From IMG/VR virus record IMGVR_UViG_3300048929_000769, positions 1 to 47,873 of that record: a stretch of DNA of 47,873 nucleotides. One strand, given 5' to 3'. The stretch is from a virus. A program made the translations under genes and the position numbers. This document shows, one piece after another, positions 8,096 through 16,058 of the stretch (position 1 is its first letter; each line of letters starts with the position of its first letter). A model generated the notes under the pieces. It saw only the letters and a program-made list of their open reading frames with translations, had not been told where the DNA came from and did no database searches.

Positions 8096-9186
8096 GTGAT
8101 TTTTCAACAGTACTATCAAAGGTGAACGACAACTATTTTCCAATGATTGAGCGTCAGCTTACTGGGAACGGTATAAAGATGGATGAGTACTCCAAGTCAT
8201 GCGTTATCAATGCTATTTCAGCAATCAATAATGCAATGGATGCCAAATTAATTAGCTGGAATGATGATCAGCTTGATAAGAGCAATATCACACAAACGTT
8301 AATTCAAGTTGCTTCTTTAAAACTAAATGCCGCGGCAAGCCCTCGTGAAGTTTACTTTCAAATCCGAAATGTCAAAGCAAAAGGAAAAGTGGATGGTAAA
8401 GAGGTTGAAATTTGGAAGAAGCAAGTTGAGATGGGCATCGAGGGGGATGGCAACGATGCTATCCTTGCCCGCTTTGGACGAGATGTAAAAAAAGTTGGAC
8501 AGTTTTGGTTAGTTCGTGAAGATGATGAGTTTACTTATCCTGTTTACACAGGTTTTGATGTTGAACCACCAACTTGGAAACCGACAGGAAAGGGCGATGT
8601 TGTTAGAATTGTGTACCCTATCATGAAGACAGACGGAACTATAGAATATCACATTTCTGAACGTGATGATGTAGTTCGTAATCTAATTGCTCATATGAAC
8701 AATAACATGATGAATGAAACCTTTGGAGTATGTACTGATCGTTTCAAAGCAACTCCAGATCAACGGAAACAGATTGCTATTAAGAAAGCAGAAGTCTTGA
8801 ACAAAGCCAAGTCATTAGGATTAGGTGCTTTAGATGATACTGACTTGCAACAGTATATCAGCCCTGCTTGGACAGAACATCAAAGTCGTGAATCTATGAT
8901 TATTCGTAAAATGAGAAACAACGTAGTTAAGAAGATCCCGAAGGATTTTGGTAATGCCTTTGTGGAGTTAACTTATACAGAAGCTACGGATGAATCCTAT
9001 GCAGAAGTTAAACGCGAAATTGCAGAACATGCGAATGCGACTGTGATTGATGTAGAACCTTCAAGTCCACAAGAAACTGAATCAAAGAATTCGTTAGATG
9101 ATCAACCTAACGGAAAGGAAGATCAAGGGGTTGAAGATATGGAAAGCGATATTCCACCTATTGGAGCGGAAGGGCCTGATTTCTAA
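8092..9186 (+). CDS. Probable single-strand annealing protein (RecT-like)
   Basis: A 364-aa protein with an alpha/beta core. The N-terminal segment about 65-85 (TLIQVASLKLNAAASPREVY) resembles the 'LGLNP...YLIPR' region of RecT-family annealing proteins. The C-terminal 60 residues are acidic and disordered, as in many phage annealing proteins that recruit SSB or partners. It sits between an SbcC-like ATPase and an MBL-fold enzyme, the usual early recombination position. RecT membership is a judgement from pattern and context; a different DNA-binding fold is possible. Confidence 0.5.
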   Translation: MSDFSTVLSKVNDNYFPMIERQLTGNGIKMDEYSKSCVINAISAINNAMDAKLISWNDDQLDKSNITQTLIQVASLKLNAAASPREVYFQIRNVKAKGKVDGKEVEIWKKQVEMGIEGDGNDAILARFGRDVKKVGQFWLVREDDEFTYPVYTGFDVEPPTWKPTGKGDVVRIVYPIMKTDGTIEYHISERDDVVRNLIAHMNNNMMNETFGVCTDRFKATPDQRKQIAIKKAEVLNKAKSLGLGALDDTDLQQYISPAWTEHQSRESMIIRKMRNNVVKKIPKDFGNAFVELTYTEATDESYAEVKREIAEHANATVIDVEPSSPQETESKNSLDDQPNGKEDQGVEDMESDIPPIGAEGPDF

Positions 9187-9893
9187 TGATCGATATTAAA
9201 TGCTTGGGTTCCAGCAGTGCAGGAAATGCCTATCGAATTACAGATGGGCATACCTCACTTTTAATAGAGGCAGGCTTTCCTTTTAAAGAGATTCAAAAGG
9301 CTTTAAATTTCAGAATGTCTGACATTGCAGGTTGCCTTATAACACACGAACACCAAGATCACAGCAAGGCAGCAAAGGACGTAATGAAGGTGGGGATACC
9401 TGTTTATACAAGCAAAGGTACCGCAGAAGCTCTTAATCTATCAGGGCATCGTTTAAAGCCAATCAAGGCACATCAGCAGTTTGTTATTGGAACGTGGACT
9501 ATTAAACCATTTGAAGTAGAACACGATGCAGAAGAAGCCCTTGGATTTGTCTTAGCTAATACAGAAGGAGACAGACTTGTATTTTTAACTGACACCTATT
9601 ACTGCAGATATAAATTTACTGGTCTAACTCACATCATGGTGGAGTGCAATTATTCAATTGATATCGTAAATCAACGCATTGTCGCTGGTGAGTTACATCC
9701 AGGACAAAAGAAACGCTTGCTAAGGTCACATTTTGGATTAGAGCATGTAAAAGGTTTTCTGAAAGCTAATGACATTAGTAAGGTACAGGAGATATGGTTG
9801 TTGCATTTATCAGATGGTAATAGTGACGCTGCTAGATTTAAAACAGAGATTCAAGAGACTACTGGCAAGTTAGTACACGTAGCAGACCGATGA
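9186..9893 (+). CDS. MBL-fold metallohydrolase
   Basis: A 235-aa metallo-beta-lactamase-fold protein. The metal-binding motif HEHQDH (residues 54-59, HxHxDH) follows an N-terminal GSSSAGNAYRI turn seen in phage and YycJ/WalJ-like MBL proteins, and further ligands are probably His113 (VEHDAEEA) and Asp136 (FLTDTYYC). Family members are hydrolases or nucleases on nucleic acid. Its start overlaps the stop of the annealing protein (TAATG), and its end overlaps the next gene. In this cassette it may be the nuclease partner of the SbcC-like ATPase and annealing protein, which is inference. Confidence 0.85.
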   Translation: MIDIKCLGSSSAGNAYRITDGHTSLLIEAGFPFKEIQKALNFRMSDIAGCLITHEHQDHSKAAKDVMKVGIPVYTSKGTAEALNLSGHRLKPIKAHQQFVIGTWTIKPFEVEHDAEEALGFVLANTEGDRLVFLTDTYYCRYKFTGLTHIMVECNYSIDIVNQRIVAGELHPGQKKRLLRSHFGLEHVKGFLKANDISKVQEIWLLHLSDGNSDAARFKTEIQETTGKLVHVADR

Positions 9894-10078
9894 TCGAGGA
9901 AAAACCATTACTAAAAAGTATGATGGGTGCTCAAATTTGGCGGTTGATGAAACCTAACCCTGATGAGTTCAAACGTCAAACAATATCTTACTTTGAAAGA
10001 GGTTACCCAGGTTGGACAGTAGTTAGGGTTAAGTATCCATTTGTGTTTCTAAGGGATGATAGGAGGCCACAAGGATGA
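9890..10078 (+). CDS. Hypothetical early protein (62 aa)
   Basis: Coupled by ATGA overlap to the MBL gene. The product has a basic N-terminal half and an aromatic, strand-like C-terminal half (GWTVVRVKYPFVFLRD). No family recognised. Confidence 0.6.
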   Translation: MIEEKPLLKSMMGAQIWRLMKPNPDEFKRQTISYFERGYPGWTVVRVKYPFVFLRDDRRPQG

Positions 10079-10302
10079 GTGATGTTGTACAGCTTGATTT
10101 GTTTTCGTTAGTCAATGATTCATTACCTCAGAAAGAACCTATTAGCTCAGCAACTAAGGTATTAAACGGTATGTACTATGAACGCTCAACTAAAAAATTT
10201 GTCTCTTATATACAAGGGAGACGTCACTTTGAAATAATACCTAGTCGCTGTTTAGGCGACAAGGAATGGAAAGAGAAAACGATGAGGGAGCGTGCTATAT
10301 GA
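10075..10302 (+). CDS. Hypothetical early protein (75 aa)
   Basis: ATGA overlap with the preceding gene, AGGAGGCCACAAGG upstream. The N-terminus (VQLDLFSLV) is hydrophobic-acidic and could be a short interaction motif such as a sliding-clamp-binding peptide (Q-L-D-L-F resembles QLxLF). That suggestion is inference. The rest is basic. Confidence 0.6.
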   Translation: MSDVVQLDLFSLVNDSLPQKEPISSATKVLNGMYYERSTKKFVSYIQGRRHFEIIPSRCLGDKEWKEKTMRERAI

Positions 10303-10580
10303 GCCAAATGACAGATGAAGAGTTGATTAAAAGATCAACAGATATCGTAGATTTTCTTAGTGAAAAAGATGAGGAAGCCAGAAAACTCGGAGAAGATCAG
10401 CACATTCATTTTTATACATCTGTAGCACATACATTAGGAGCTCTAGCAGGTTTTGATTTTAAAGCTCAAGGATACGGGCCAATGATGAGTGTGCTAATCG
10501 AAGCTATGACAGATGGACTTCAAACTGCTATGCAGGCTAAGGGAATCAATGGAACCATAATTAAGGTTAAGAAAGAATAG
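10299..10580 (+). CDS. Hypothetical early protein (93 aa)
   Basis: I chose ATG at 10299 because it forms an ATGA overlap with the gene before and has GAGGGAG 7 bases upstream; a longer in-frame ATG at 10266 would overlap the neighbour by 37 bases without a ribosome binding site. The protein is helical and acidic at first, then has a Gly/Met-rich central part. Function unknown. Confidence 0.6.
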   Translation: MSQMTDEELIKRSTDIVDFLSEKDEEARKLGEDQHIHFYTSVAHTLGALAGFDFKAQGYGPMMSVLIEAMTDGLQTAMQAKGINGTIIKVKKE

Positions 10581-10597
10581 TTTAGGGGATGAAATTA

Positions 10598-11557
10598 ATG
10601 CCCGAAGGCAGTTACTCTTTTCCGATTTATTCTGGAATCTTGGAACATAGACATTACAAAAAAATAGGGTCAGCAATATGGCTGTTCCTTTGGTGCATCA
10701 GCTCCACGACATCCGAAAAGGAAAAGGACGGTACTGTCTGGGGCGTCGTCCTTGGAAATAAGCCTATAAAAATTAGTGAATTAATAGAAGAGTTCGGAGT
10801 TTCAGATCGAACAATTCGATCATGGATTAAGACGCTTGAAGATAACCACTACATACGAGTCACCAGAGCGCCTTATGGTCTGATATTCACAGTTCGAAAC
10901 TCCAAAAAGTTCAAAAATAGATCGGTAGTAAGCTTCCAGTCTGAGCAAGGAGAACGGCAAGATTCTACCGATCAGAATAGTAGAGAACGGCAAGTAATTG
11001 CCGATCACTCGGAAGAAAACTGCCGATCTAATAAAGATATTACAGAGATATTGATTGATAGATGGATTAAAGGTTTGCCAGAAGATGAACAAAAAGAGTT
11101 GAGTTCAAGGTCCGGGGTTCTGTCGTCCGCTGTGGGTTCCGTCTCCACAGGCCAAATAGTCCTTGATAAACCGACAATTGAACAGCGTGTACACCTAATC
11201 GAAAGATATTACATGCAGCAGAACGGCTTACTTAATCCAGTATCCGTTGATTGGGAACATGTTAGGGAAGTTGCGAATGAGGCCATTCCATTGGATCTCA
11301 TAAACTTTTTCATTGATCTGGCCATTGCGCGCAAGAAGGCTACACGAAAAAGGCCTTCAGACAAAATTAGGCTCTTTTCTTATTGCAAAACCGTAATTTT
11401 TAATTGCTGGGATGACCTATCGGCCTATCTTGAAGATACTCATAAACAAAAATCAGCTATTAAACACAGGCCAGTTAGTAAAATGACAAAACAAGAAAAA
11501 GAAATTGCTGAACTTGAAAAGTTCATCGAGGAGGAGAAAAAGCGTGGAAGTGGTTGA
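10598..11557 (+). CDS. Replication initiator with winged helix domain
   Basis: A 319-aa protein whose N-terminal 105 residues form a winged helix-turn-helix (KISELIEEFGVSDRTIRSWI, then a beta wing LIFTVRNSKKF). A variable linker follows (about 110-190), then a helical C-terminal domain (about 200-300). It lies directly before a helicase loader and DnaB helicase, the classic place of a phage replisome organiser. The linker-coding DNA carries a cluster of short repeats (10920-11028) that probably is the origin it binds. ATG at 10598 is favoured over 10589 for spacing from TAGGGG. Confidence 0.8.
   Translation: MPEGSYSFPIYSGILEHRHYKKIGSAIWLFLWCISSTTSEKEKDGTVWGVVLGNKPIKISELIEEFGVSDRTIRSWIKTLEDNHYIRVTRAPYGLIFTVRNSKKFKNRSVVSFQSEQGERQDSTDQNSRERQVIADHSEENCRSNKDITEILIDRWIKGLPEDEQKELSSRSGVLSSAVGSVSTGQIVLDKPTIEQRVHLIERYYMQQNGLLNPVSVDWEHVREVANEAIPLDLINFFIDLAIARKKATRKRPSDKIRLFSYCKTVIFNCWDDLSAYLEDTHKQKSAIKHRPVSKMTKQEKEIAELEKFIEEEKKRGSG
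10920..11028. repeat. Iteron cluster, candidate replication origin
   Basis: Six copies of a 9-10 bp motif close to GATCGGCAA occur in 109 bp: GATCGGTAG (10920-10928), GAACGGCAAG (10952-10961), CTACCGATC inverted (10965-10973), GAACGGCAAG (10985-10994), ATTGCCGATC inverted (10997-11006) and CTGCCGATC inverted (11020-11028). Two of them form the perfect dyad CGGCAA-GTAA-TTGCCG. The cluster lies inside the initiator gene, in its low-constraint linker, as in lambda O and several Gram-positive phage initiators. Confidence 0.6.
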
Positions 11558-11897
11558 AATAGCCGAACTGTATAAGCATGTCAAAAAACATTTCCCGTTT
11601 TTTGACGCTTCAATCGATAAGGTCAAAGAAGATTACAAGTACCTCAAAGATTTCCCCAAGGAGACGGCTTGGGAGAATGTAGATCAGCACATTTTGACTG
11701 AGACGGTTACACCAACCATTGCTCATATTCGTGGACGTCTCGGTGAACAAATTGAACGTGAACGGATGAGAACCGCCACAGATCAGTATTTTGCCGAACG
11801 TGAGGAAGCCAAGAAACACGCTTGTTCACCGCCTCCAGGATGGAAGGAGGGCATATATGCAAAGCTTGGAAAACATGCTACCAGAGCTACCGAATGA
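11544..11897 (+). CDS. G39P-like helicase loader
   Basis: A 117-aa protein, start GTG at 11544 behind GAGGAGGAG. The N-terminal 75 residues are helical (IAELYKHVKKHFPFFD ... WENVDQHILTETVTPTIAHIRG), matching the pattern of the SPP1 G39P loader/inhibitor domain. The C-terminal tail is charged and probably disordered, also as in G39P. Such proteins bring DnaB-type helicase to initiator-bound origin. The gene overlaps the helicase gene by 41 bases, and initiator, loader and helicase are consecutive. Confidence 0.75.
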   Translation: MEVVEIAELYKHVKKHFPFFDASIDKVKEDYKYLKDFPKETAWENVDQHILTETVTPTIAHIRGRLGEQIERERMRTATDQYFAEREEAKKHACSPPPGWKEGIYAKLGKHATRATE

Positions 11898-13269
11898 TTT
11901 AGCAGCGGAATGTTCTGTAATTGGGGCAATTTTGATTGATTCAACGGTGTATGAACATGCTGAAGCACTCATTCCTAAGTCTTTTTATCATTCTGGGCAC
12001 CAAATCATTTTTAAACGGATTGCTGAACTCGCTGATGAAGGTTCACCCATTGACTTAGTGACACTAACTTCAAAATTGCAGGACAACGGAGAGTTAGAAG
12101 ACATTGGGGGAGTAAGTTATTTATCCAAGTTAGCTCATGCAGTACCCACAGCATCCAACGTTGATTATTACGTCGAATCTGTACAAAACAAATTCATGGT
12201 TCGTGAATATATACGGTCTAGTATGGCGGGTATTCAAGCGGCAGCATCGGGCGAAGACATCAGGCTTCTTGTTTCTTCGGCTCAACAAATTGCAACCACA
12301 TTAGCAGATCGATCAGCACCTAAAAGTGACTTTAGACCAATAGGTGAATTGCTAATTGAGTCAGTAGAATCCACTGAGAACAAAAGTGAAGCATTTAAAA
12401 CAGGCAAGGTTACAGGATTAGAGACAGGATATACAGACCTTGACGGTATGCTTGGTGGATTACAGAACACAGATTTAATCATTGTTGCAGCTCGTCCTTC
12501 TGTTGGAAAGACTGCATTTGCGCTGAATATCGCTCAAAATGTTGCTAAAAATTCTGGTGAAGTTGTAGCCCTATTTAGTTTAGAAATGTCAGAACTTCAA
12601 CTAGTTAACCGTATGATCAGTGCAGAAGGTAATATTGAGGCTAGCAAATTGAAAATAGGTGACATGGGAGAAGATGACTGGATGAAGATGTCTAATGCAG
12701 TTGCAATATTGGGTGATACAAATATTCATATTGACGCTTCACCAGGTATCACTGCTTATGAAATACGTGCCAAGTGTAGACGTTTGAAAAAACAACAAGG
12801 ACTAGGGCTTATCATCATTGATTACTTGCAACTTATTAGTGGGGCTAAAAGTGGAAAATCTGCTGAGAATCGTCAGCAAGAAGTATCCGAAATTTCACGA
12901 ATATTGAAACAAACAGCTATGGAATTAGAAGTGCCTGTTATCGCCTTATCTCAGCTTAGCAGGGGCGTAGAACAACGTCAGGACAAGCGTCCAATGATGT
13001 CTGACCTTCGGGAATCAGGCTCCATTGAACAAGATGCTGATATTGTTGCTTTCTTGTATCGGGATGATTATTACAACCAGGAGACTGAGAAGAAAAACAT
13101 CATTGAGATTATCATTGCGAAGCAACGGAACGGACCAGTCGGAACAGTCGAATTGGTGTTCTTGAAAAATATTAATAAGTTTGCGAATTACGAACGGAAT
13201 CATTCAGAGTCGCCACCACCGTCAAAACCAAATAAAGTGACTAATTTTCAAAAACGCCAATGGGCATAG
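11857..13269 (+). CDS. dnaB: Replicative DNA helicase, DnaB family
   Basis: A 470-aa hexameric helicase: N-terminal DnaB domain (about 10-110), linker, then RecA-like motor with Walker A ARPSVGKT (212-219), motif SLEMS, Walker B-like LIIIDYLQLI and the SQLSRGVEQR / LRESGSIEQDAD segments diagnostic of DnaB. I chose ATG at 11857, preceded by AAGGAGG; the open frame extends upstream to 11791 inside the loader gene without signals. It unwinds phage DNA at the fork after loading by the gene before. Confidence 0.95.
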   Translation: MQSLENMLPELPNDLAAECSVIGAILIDSTVYEHAEALIPKSFYHSGHQIIFKRIAELADEGSPIDLVTLTSKLQDNGELEDIGGVSYLSKLAHAVPTASNVDYYVESVQNKFMVREYIRSSMAGIQAAASGEDIRLLVSSAQQIATTLADRSAPKSDFRPIGELLIESVESTENKSEAFKTGKVTGLETGYTDLDGMLGGLQNTDLIIVAARPSVGKTAFALNIAQNVAKNSGEVVALFSLEMSELQLVNRMISAEGNIEASKLKIGDMGEDDWMKMSNAVAILGDTNIHIDASPGITAYEIRAKCRRLKKQQGLGLIIIDYLQLISGAKSGKSAENRQQEVSEISRILKQTAMELEVPVIALSQLSRGVEQRQDKRPMMSDLRESGSIEQDADIVAFLYRDDYYNQETEKKNIIEIIIAKQRNGPVGTVELVFLKNINKFANYERNHSESPPPSKPNKVTNFQKRQWA

Positions 13270-13281
13270 GGAGGGAATAAC

Positions 13282-13563
13282 GTGGATGAAACAAATGAGA
13301 AGTTTTACGCATATTGTTTTCCAGAAATAGATGGTTGGCACACACCAGCGGTTGAACTTGATAGTGCTGAGGATATTTATCGATATACGAAACTTCATGG
13401 AAGAACAGGGATGTTTCAAGAAATAAAGGTCACTGATAAAGATAATTTTACAGTAGTTCAAATGATTAATGGAAAATACACTTGGCCTGAAGAATGGAAA
13501 ATTTTAAACAAGGAGGCAATACAGTATGGGGAAAATGACACGACCTACCAAGCCAACACGTAA
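13282..13563 (+). CDS. Hypothetical protein (93 aa)
   Basis: GTG start at 13282 behind AGGGAGGGAA. The product is acidic with aromatic residues (KFYAYCFPEIDGWH) and no family I can name. It overlaps the next small gene by 38 bases. Confidence 0.6.
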   Translation: MDETNEKFYAYCFPEIDGWHTPAVELDSAEDIYRYTKLHGRTGMFQEIKVTDKDNFTVVQMINGKYTWPEEWKILNKEAIQYGENDTTYQANT

Positions 13564-13693
13564 ACAAAAAATCGAAATGAAGGCTTGGAAGCTTGATCCT
13601 GGGAACTGGCTTGTAATAAGTGATACACCTTCTGAATTATCTCTCATTAGCAAGGAAGGCCTAAAGAAGAGATATATTAAGCGTGGTGCATGA
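13526..13693 (+). CDS. DUF6906-like small protein (55 aa)
   Basis: ATG at 13526 has AAGGAGG 9 bases upstream, and the 55-residue product follows the pattern of the DUF6906 phage family: a basic N-terminus (RPTKPTRKQK), then LDPGNWLVISDTPSEL and a strand/basic end. The family is small and of unknown function, common in Firmicutes phage early regions. It ends by overlapping the next start (ATGATG at 13690). Confidence 0.7.
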   Translation: MGKMTRPTKPTRKQKIEMKAWKLDPGNWLVISDTPSELSLISKEGLKKRYIKRGA

Positions 13694-13911
13694 TGGGTGA
13701 ACCTATTAGTTGTTGGACACGTTGGTCAGTGTACGAATACATGAAACATCGTTTTGTTCGTACTGGGCATGTTCCTAATCAAGCAGAGTTGCAGGAAGAA
13801 TTTCAGGGGATTAATCAAACTGAGCTCCTTGAGGGAATTGCTGAGTTCGGGACCATTGCTAATGGATGGCCAGAGTTGGAGGCACAACATGCAACAGCGA
13901 AAGCTGATTGA
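13690..13911 (+). CDS. Hypothetical protein (73 aa)
   Basis: Starts in an ATGA overlap with the DUF6906-like gene (ATG 13690; a second ATG at 13693 is equally possible). Helical, acidic (NQAELQEEFQGINQTELLEG), possibly a small helix-turn-helix-type fold. No family recognised. Confidence 0.55.
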   Translation: MMGEPISCWTRWSVYEYMKHRFVRTGHVPNQAELQEEFQGINQTELLEGIAEFGTIANGWPELEAQHATAKAD

Positions 13912-14101
13912 TCCTTATTTTCAAGATGTGCCATGGGAAATCGTATATGACGATAATGGCAGGGTGATAGGTGAGGTCTTTATTTTATTTGGAAGCTCGG
14001 TGAATGGGAAATATGAAAGTTATGGGAATAGACCACGGAACAAATTATGCAGGATGGGCACTCATGGAAAAAGGAGAACCTCTAGAGTTCGGCCTTCGTG
14101 A
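13889..14101 (+). CDS. Hypothetical short ORF overlapping the resolvase gene
   Basis: ATG at 13889 is preceded by GTTGGAGG, and the first 40 residues (PWEIVYDDNGRVIGEV) look like real protein. But the last 32 codons overlap the resolvase gene in another frame and give a basic, low-quality tail. Overlap of 98 bases is far longer than elsewhere here. Either a real gene with an extended tail, or one whose original stop was lost. Confidence 0.4.
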   Translation: MQQRKLIDPYFQDVPWEIVYDDNGRVIGEVFILFGSSVNGKYESYGNRPRNKLCRMGTHGKRRTSRVRPS

Positions 14102-14543
14102 TTATACCAAAATAAAAATGCCCCAGGTGTTAGAAGCAATCTATCAAGATTCGATCGACTTAATAGAGAAGAAACGCCCCAAAGTAATTGTTTTAGAAAG
14201 ACCTGTACACTTTAAAAATGCTAATAGCGTTATTGCTTTAGTTGGGGCTTATTCAATGGTTACGTTAGCTGCCTTGCATTTAAATAAAAAGATTGTTGAG
14301 ATTCGTCCTTCAGAACTTAAGATGCAAACGGGCAAAGGAAATGCGGATAAGGAAACAGTAGCGACCGAGATGCAAATGCTATTTGATTTAGACTATGACC
14401 AATTAGCAATACCAGTACTTTACGCAAAGGATGATCCAAAAGGTAAATACAAAAAGGGAGAAATTAAACAAAGGCTGTTTGACCCTTCAGATGCTTTAGC
14501 ACTTTGTTGGGCTTTTAATCAAAAATTTATTAAGGGAGTGTAA
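14004..14543 (+). CDS. RuvC-like Holliday junction resolvase
   Basis: A 179-aa RNase H-fold nuclease related to RuvC/YqgF: first acidic residue in MGIDHG (Asp10), second in VIVLERP, last pair in DPSDALALCWAF near the C-terminus. Phage RuvC-like enzymes resolve branched DNA during recombination and before packaging. The start may be ATG 14004 or 14013. A basic insertion (KGKYKKGEIKQR) precedes the final acidic motif. Confidence 0.85.
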   Translation: MGNMKVMGIDHGTNYAGWALMEKGEPLEFGLRDYTKIKMPQVLEAIYQDSIDLIEKKRPKVIVLERPVHFKNANSVIALVGAYSMVTLAALHLNKKIVEIRPSELKMQTGKGNADKETVATEMQMLFDLDYDQLAIPVLYAKDDPKGKYKKGEIKQRLFDPSDALALCWAFNQKFIKGV

Positions 14544-14548
14544 TAACA

Positions 14549-15376
14549 ATGGCAGATCACGCAAAATTCACAGCTGAAATTTCAAAGGGAATCAATATCA
14601 AGGAATCAAACGTTGAAGTGAAATTATTAATTCCTCTTAAGACTGCACAACAACATCTTATTTTTCTAAGTAGCAACCAAGGTGAAAAAGTAAATGTATT
14701 TTTAGGGGATCCACAGGTATCAATGAATTTCTCTGATGAAGAAGAGGATGCAATGTATCAGAAGTTTACTGGTAGATATGTGACTACGGATGCTTCAGGT
14801 GTTGTAACCAAAGTTGAGGAAAAAGAAGAAGATGAGAACCAAGTCGAATTGTTTGATGAAAATGGAGAGCCAGTGATTGCTTCAGAAGGTCAAGAAGATG
14901 TTGAGGGTGGAAATACAGACGAAACCGATCAGCAAGATGATGAAGGTACCGCAGAAGGTGCAACTGAAGGAGACGGAGATGGTCTAGGGGATGACCTACC
15001 TGATTGGATGAAAGACGGTAATGGTCCAGAAATGAATTTTGATAAAGATGGCCAAGGTTCTCCAACTCCTGAAGAACACGATGAACATGAACAACCTGCA
15101 GGAGAAACTGAACCAGGACAACCTGAAGGTGAAGAACAACAAGAAGCTACTGGTGAAATTACGAAGGAACAACTTGAGGAATATATTCTTAATTTAAAAC
15201 CTTCTTTTCCGGATATTGATCTTGATTTCCCTAACTTAGTTGAAAAGCGTCGTAATGGTGAAACGTGGTTAGGATTGTCGCAACAATTAGGTATTCCAAG
15301 TAGTCAATTAAGCTCTAAGTACCGTAAGTATAAGGATAAAGTGAAGGATTTAATGCAGGGTGCAGGCGTAGCATAA
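14549..15376 (+). CDS. Acidic-linker protein, unknown function
   Basis: A 275-aa three-part protein: an N-terminal domain (1-80) with alternating strands, a very acidic disordered linker (about 85-205, rich in Glu, Asp, Gly and Gln), and a C-terminal domain (about 208-270) that resembles a small DNA-binding helix-turn-helix (TWLGLSQQLGIPSSQLSSKY). The combination of a DNA-binding-like tail with a DNA-mimicking acidic linker is notable. It follows the resolvase by 5 bases and ends before a hairpin. Function unknown. Confidence 0.65.
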   Translation: MADHAKFTAEISKGINIKESNVEVKLLIPLKTAQQHLIFLSSNQGEKVNVFLGDPQVSMNFSDEEEDAMYQKFTGRYVTTDASGVVTKVEEKEEDENQVELFDENGEPVIASEGQEDVEGGNTDETDQQDDEGTAEGATEGDGDGLGDDLPDWMKDGNGPEMNFDKDGQGSPTPEEHDEHEQPAGETEPGQPEGEEQQEATGEITKEQLEEYILNLKPSFPDIDLDFPNLVEKRRNGETWLGLSQQLGIPSSQLSSKYRKYKDKVKDLMQGAGVA

Positions 15377-15395
15377 CACCAGGTAGTTGATCTGT

Positions 15396-15416
15396 AAGGG
15401 GCGTTCTCGCCCCTTT
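15396..15416. terminator. Hairpin after the acidic-linker gene
   Basis: AAGGGGCG (15396-15403), loop TTCT, CGCCCCTT (15408-15415): perfect 8-bp GC-rich stem located 20 bases after a stop codon. Only three T follow, so termination on the plus strand may be weak. It lies between a plus-strand gene and a converging minus-strand gene, fitting a shared barrier. Confidence 0.5.
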
Positions 15417-15446
15417 AACCGAACGTACGATCTTGTTTTTTATGTA

Positions 15447-15749
15447 TTAATCTTCTGTAAGCTTAACATCTATTAGGTGTTTACAATTGTGGCATTTGGT
15501 TGTCAGTGTAAAAGTTTTCTTCTCATTGATGGCAAGTAACGATAAAAATTGTATAAATAATCCTGGTAATGAAAGTCCAGCTAGAATGAGAGCAATTCTA
15601 TTCATAATTGCTGTGTTTGTAACTACTTGATCATCCATAAAAGCCATATATAACATAAGACCCAATAATCCAAAAAATCCTACAATTGAAAAAATAAATA
15701 GCATACCCCAAAAGATTTTGACCCAACGTTTTATTTTAATAGTTTTCAA
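15447..15749 (-). CDS. Minus-strand small membrane protein with zinc-ribbon-like tail (moron candidate)
   Basis: A 100-aa protein, TTG start at 15749 with GAGGTGAT upstream; longer upstream extension would run into the next plus-strand gene. A basic N-terminus (KTIKIKRW) precedes two transmembrane helices (about 12-35 and 50-75), and the tail carries CHNCKH, a possible metal-binding pair. It is transcribed against the early operon and flanked by intergenic DNA, which suggests independent expression. No family recognised. Confidence 0.65.
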   Translation of the reverse strand: MKTIKIKRWVKIFWGMLFIFSIVGFFGLLGLMLYMAFMDDQVVTNTAIMNRIALILAGLSLPGLFIQFLSLLAINEKKTFTLTTKCHNCKHLIDVKLTED

Positions 15750-15821
15750 AAAAATCACCTCATATTCTACTACGTAAAATATAGAAAATAGATTCAATAT
15801 AAATGCAGGAGGTATTGAAGT

Positions 15822-16058
15822 ATGAAAAATACAATGGGAGATTTGAACAATCATCTATTTGCCCAACTTGAACGATTGAATGATGAAGAGTTAAAGGGAG
15901 ATAAATTATCTGAGGAAATTAACAGGGCTAGGGCTATAACTGAAGTAGCGACTCAGATTATTTCAAATGGTTCTCTAGTATTAAAAGCAGCTAAGCTTTC
16001 TGATGATCGGATGAGTGCAGATACAGTTGTTCCTAAAATGTTAAAAGGTGAGAGCTGA
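15822..16058 (+). CDS. Conserved-type phage protein before HNH nuclease (78 aa)
   Basis: AGGAGGTATT precedes ATG 15822. The peptide is helical with an N-terminal [18 protein letters not shown] and later [15 protein letters not shown], a pattern I recognise from small proteins upstream of HNH nucleases in Gram-positive phages. Function unknown. It overlaps the HNH gene start by one base (TGATG). Confidence 0.6.
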   Translation: MKNTMGDLNNHLFAQLERLNDEELKGDKLSEEINRARAITEVATQIISNGSLVLKAAKLSDDRMSADTVVPKMLKGES

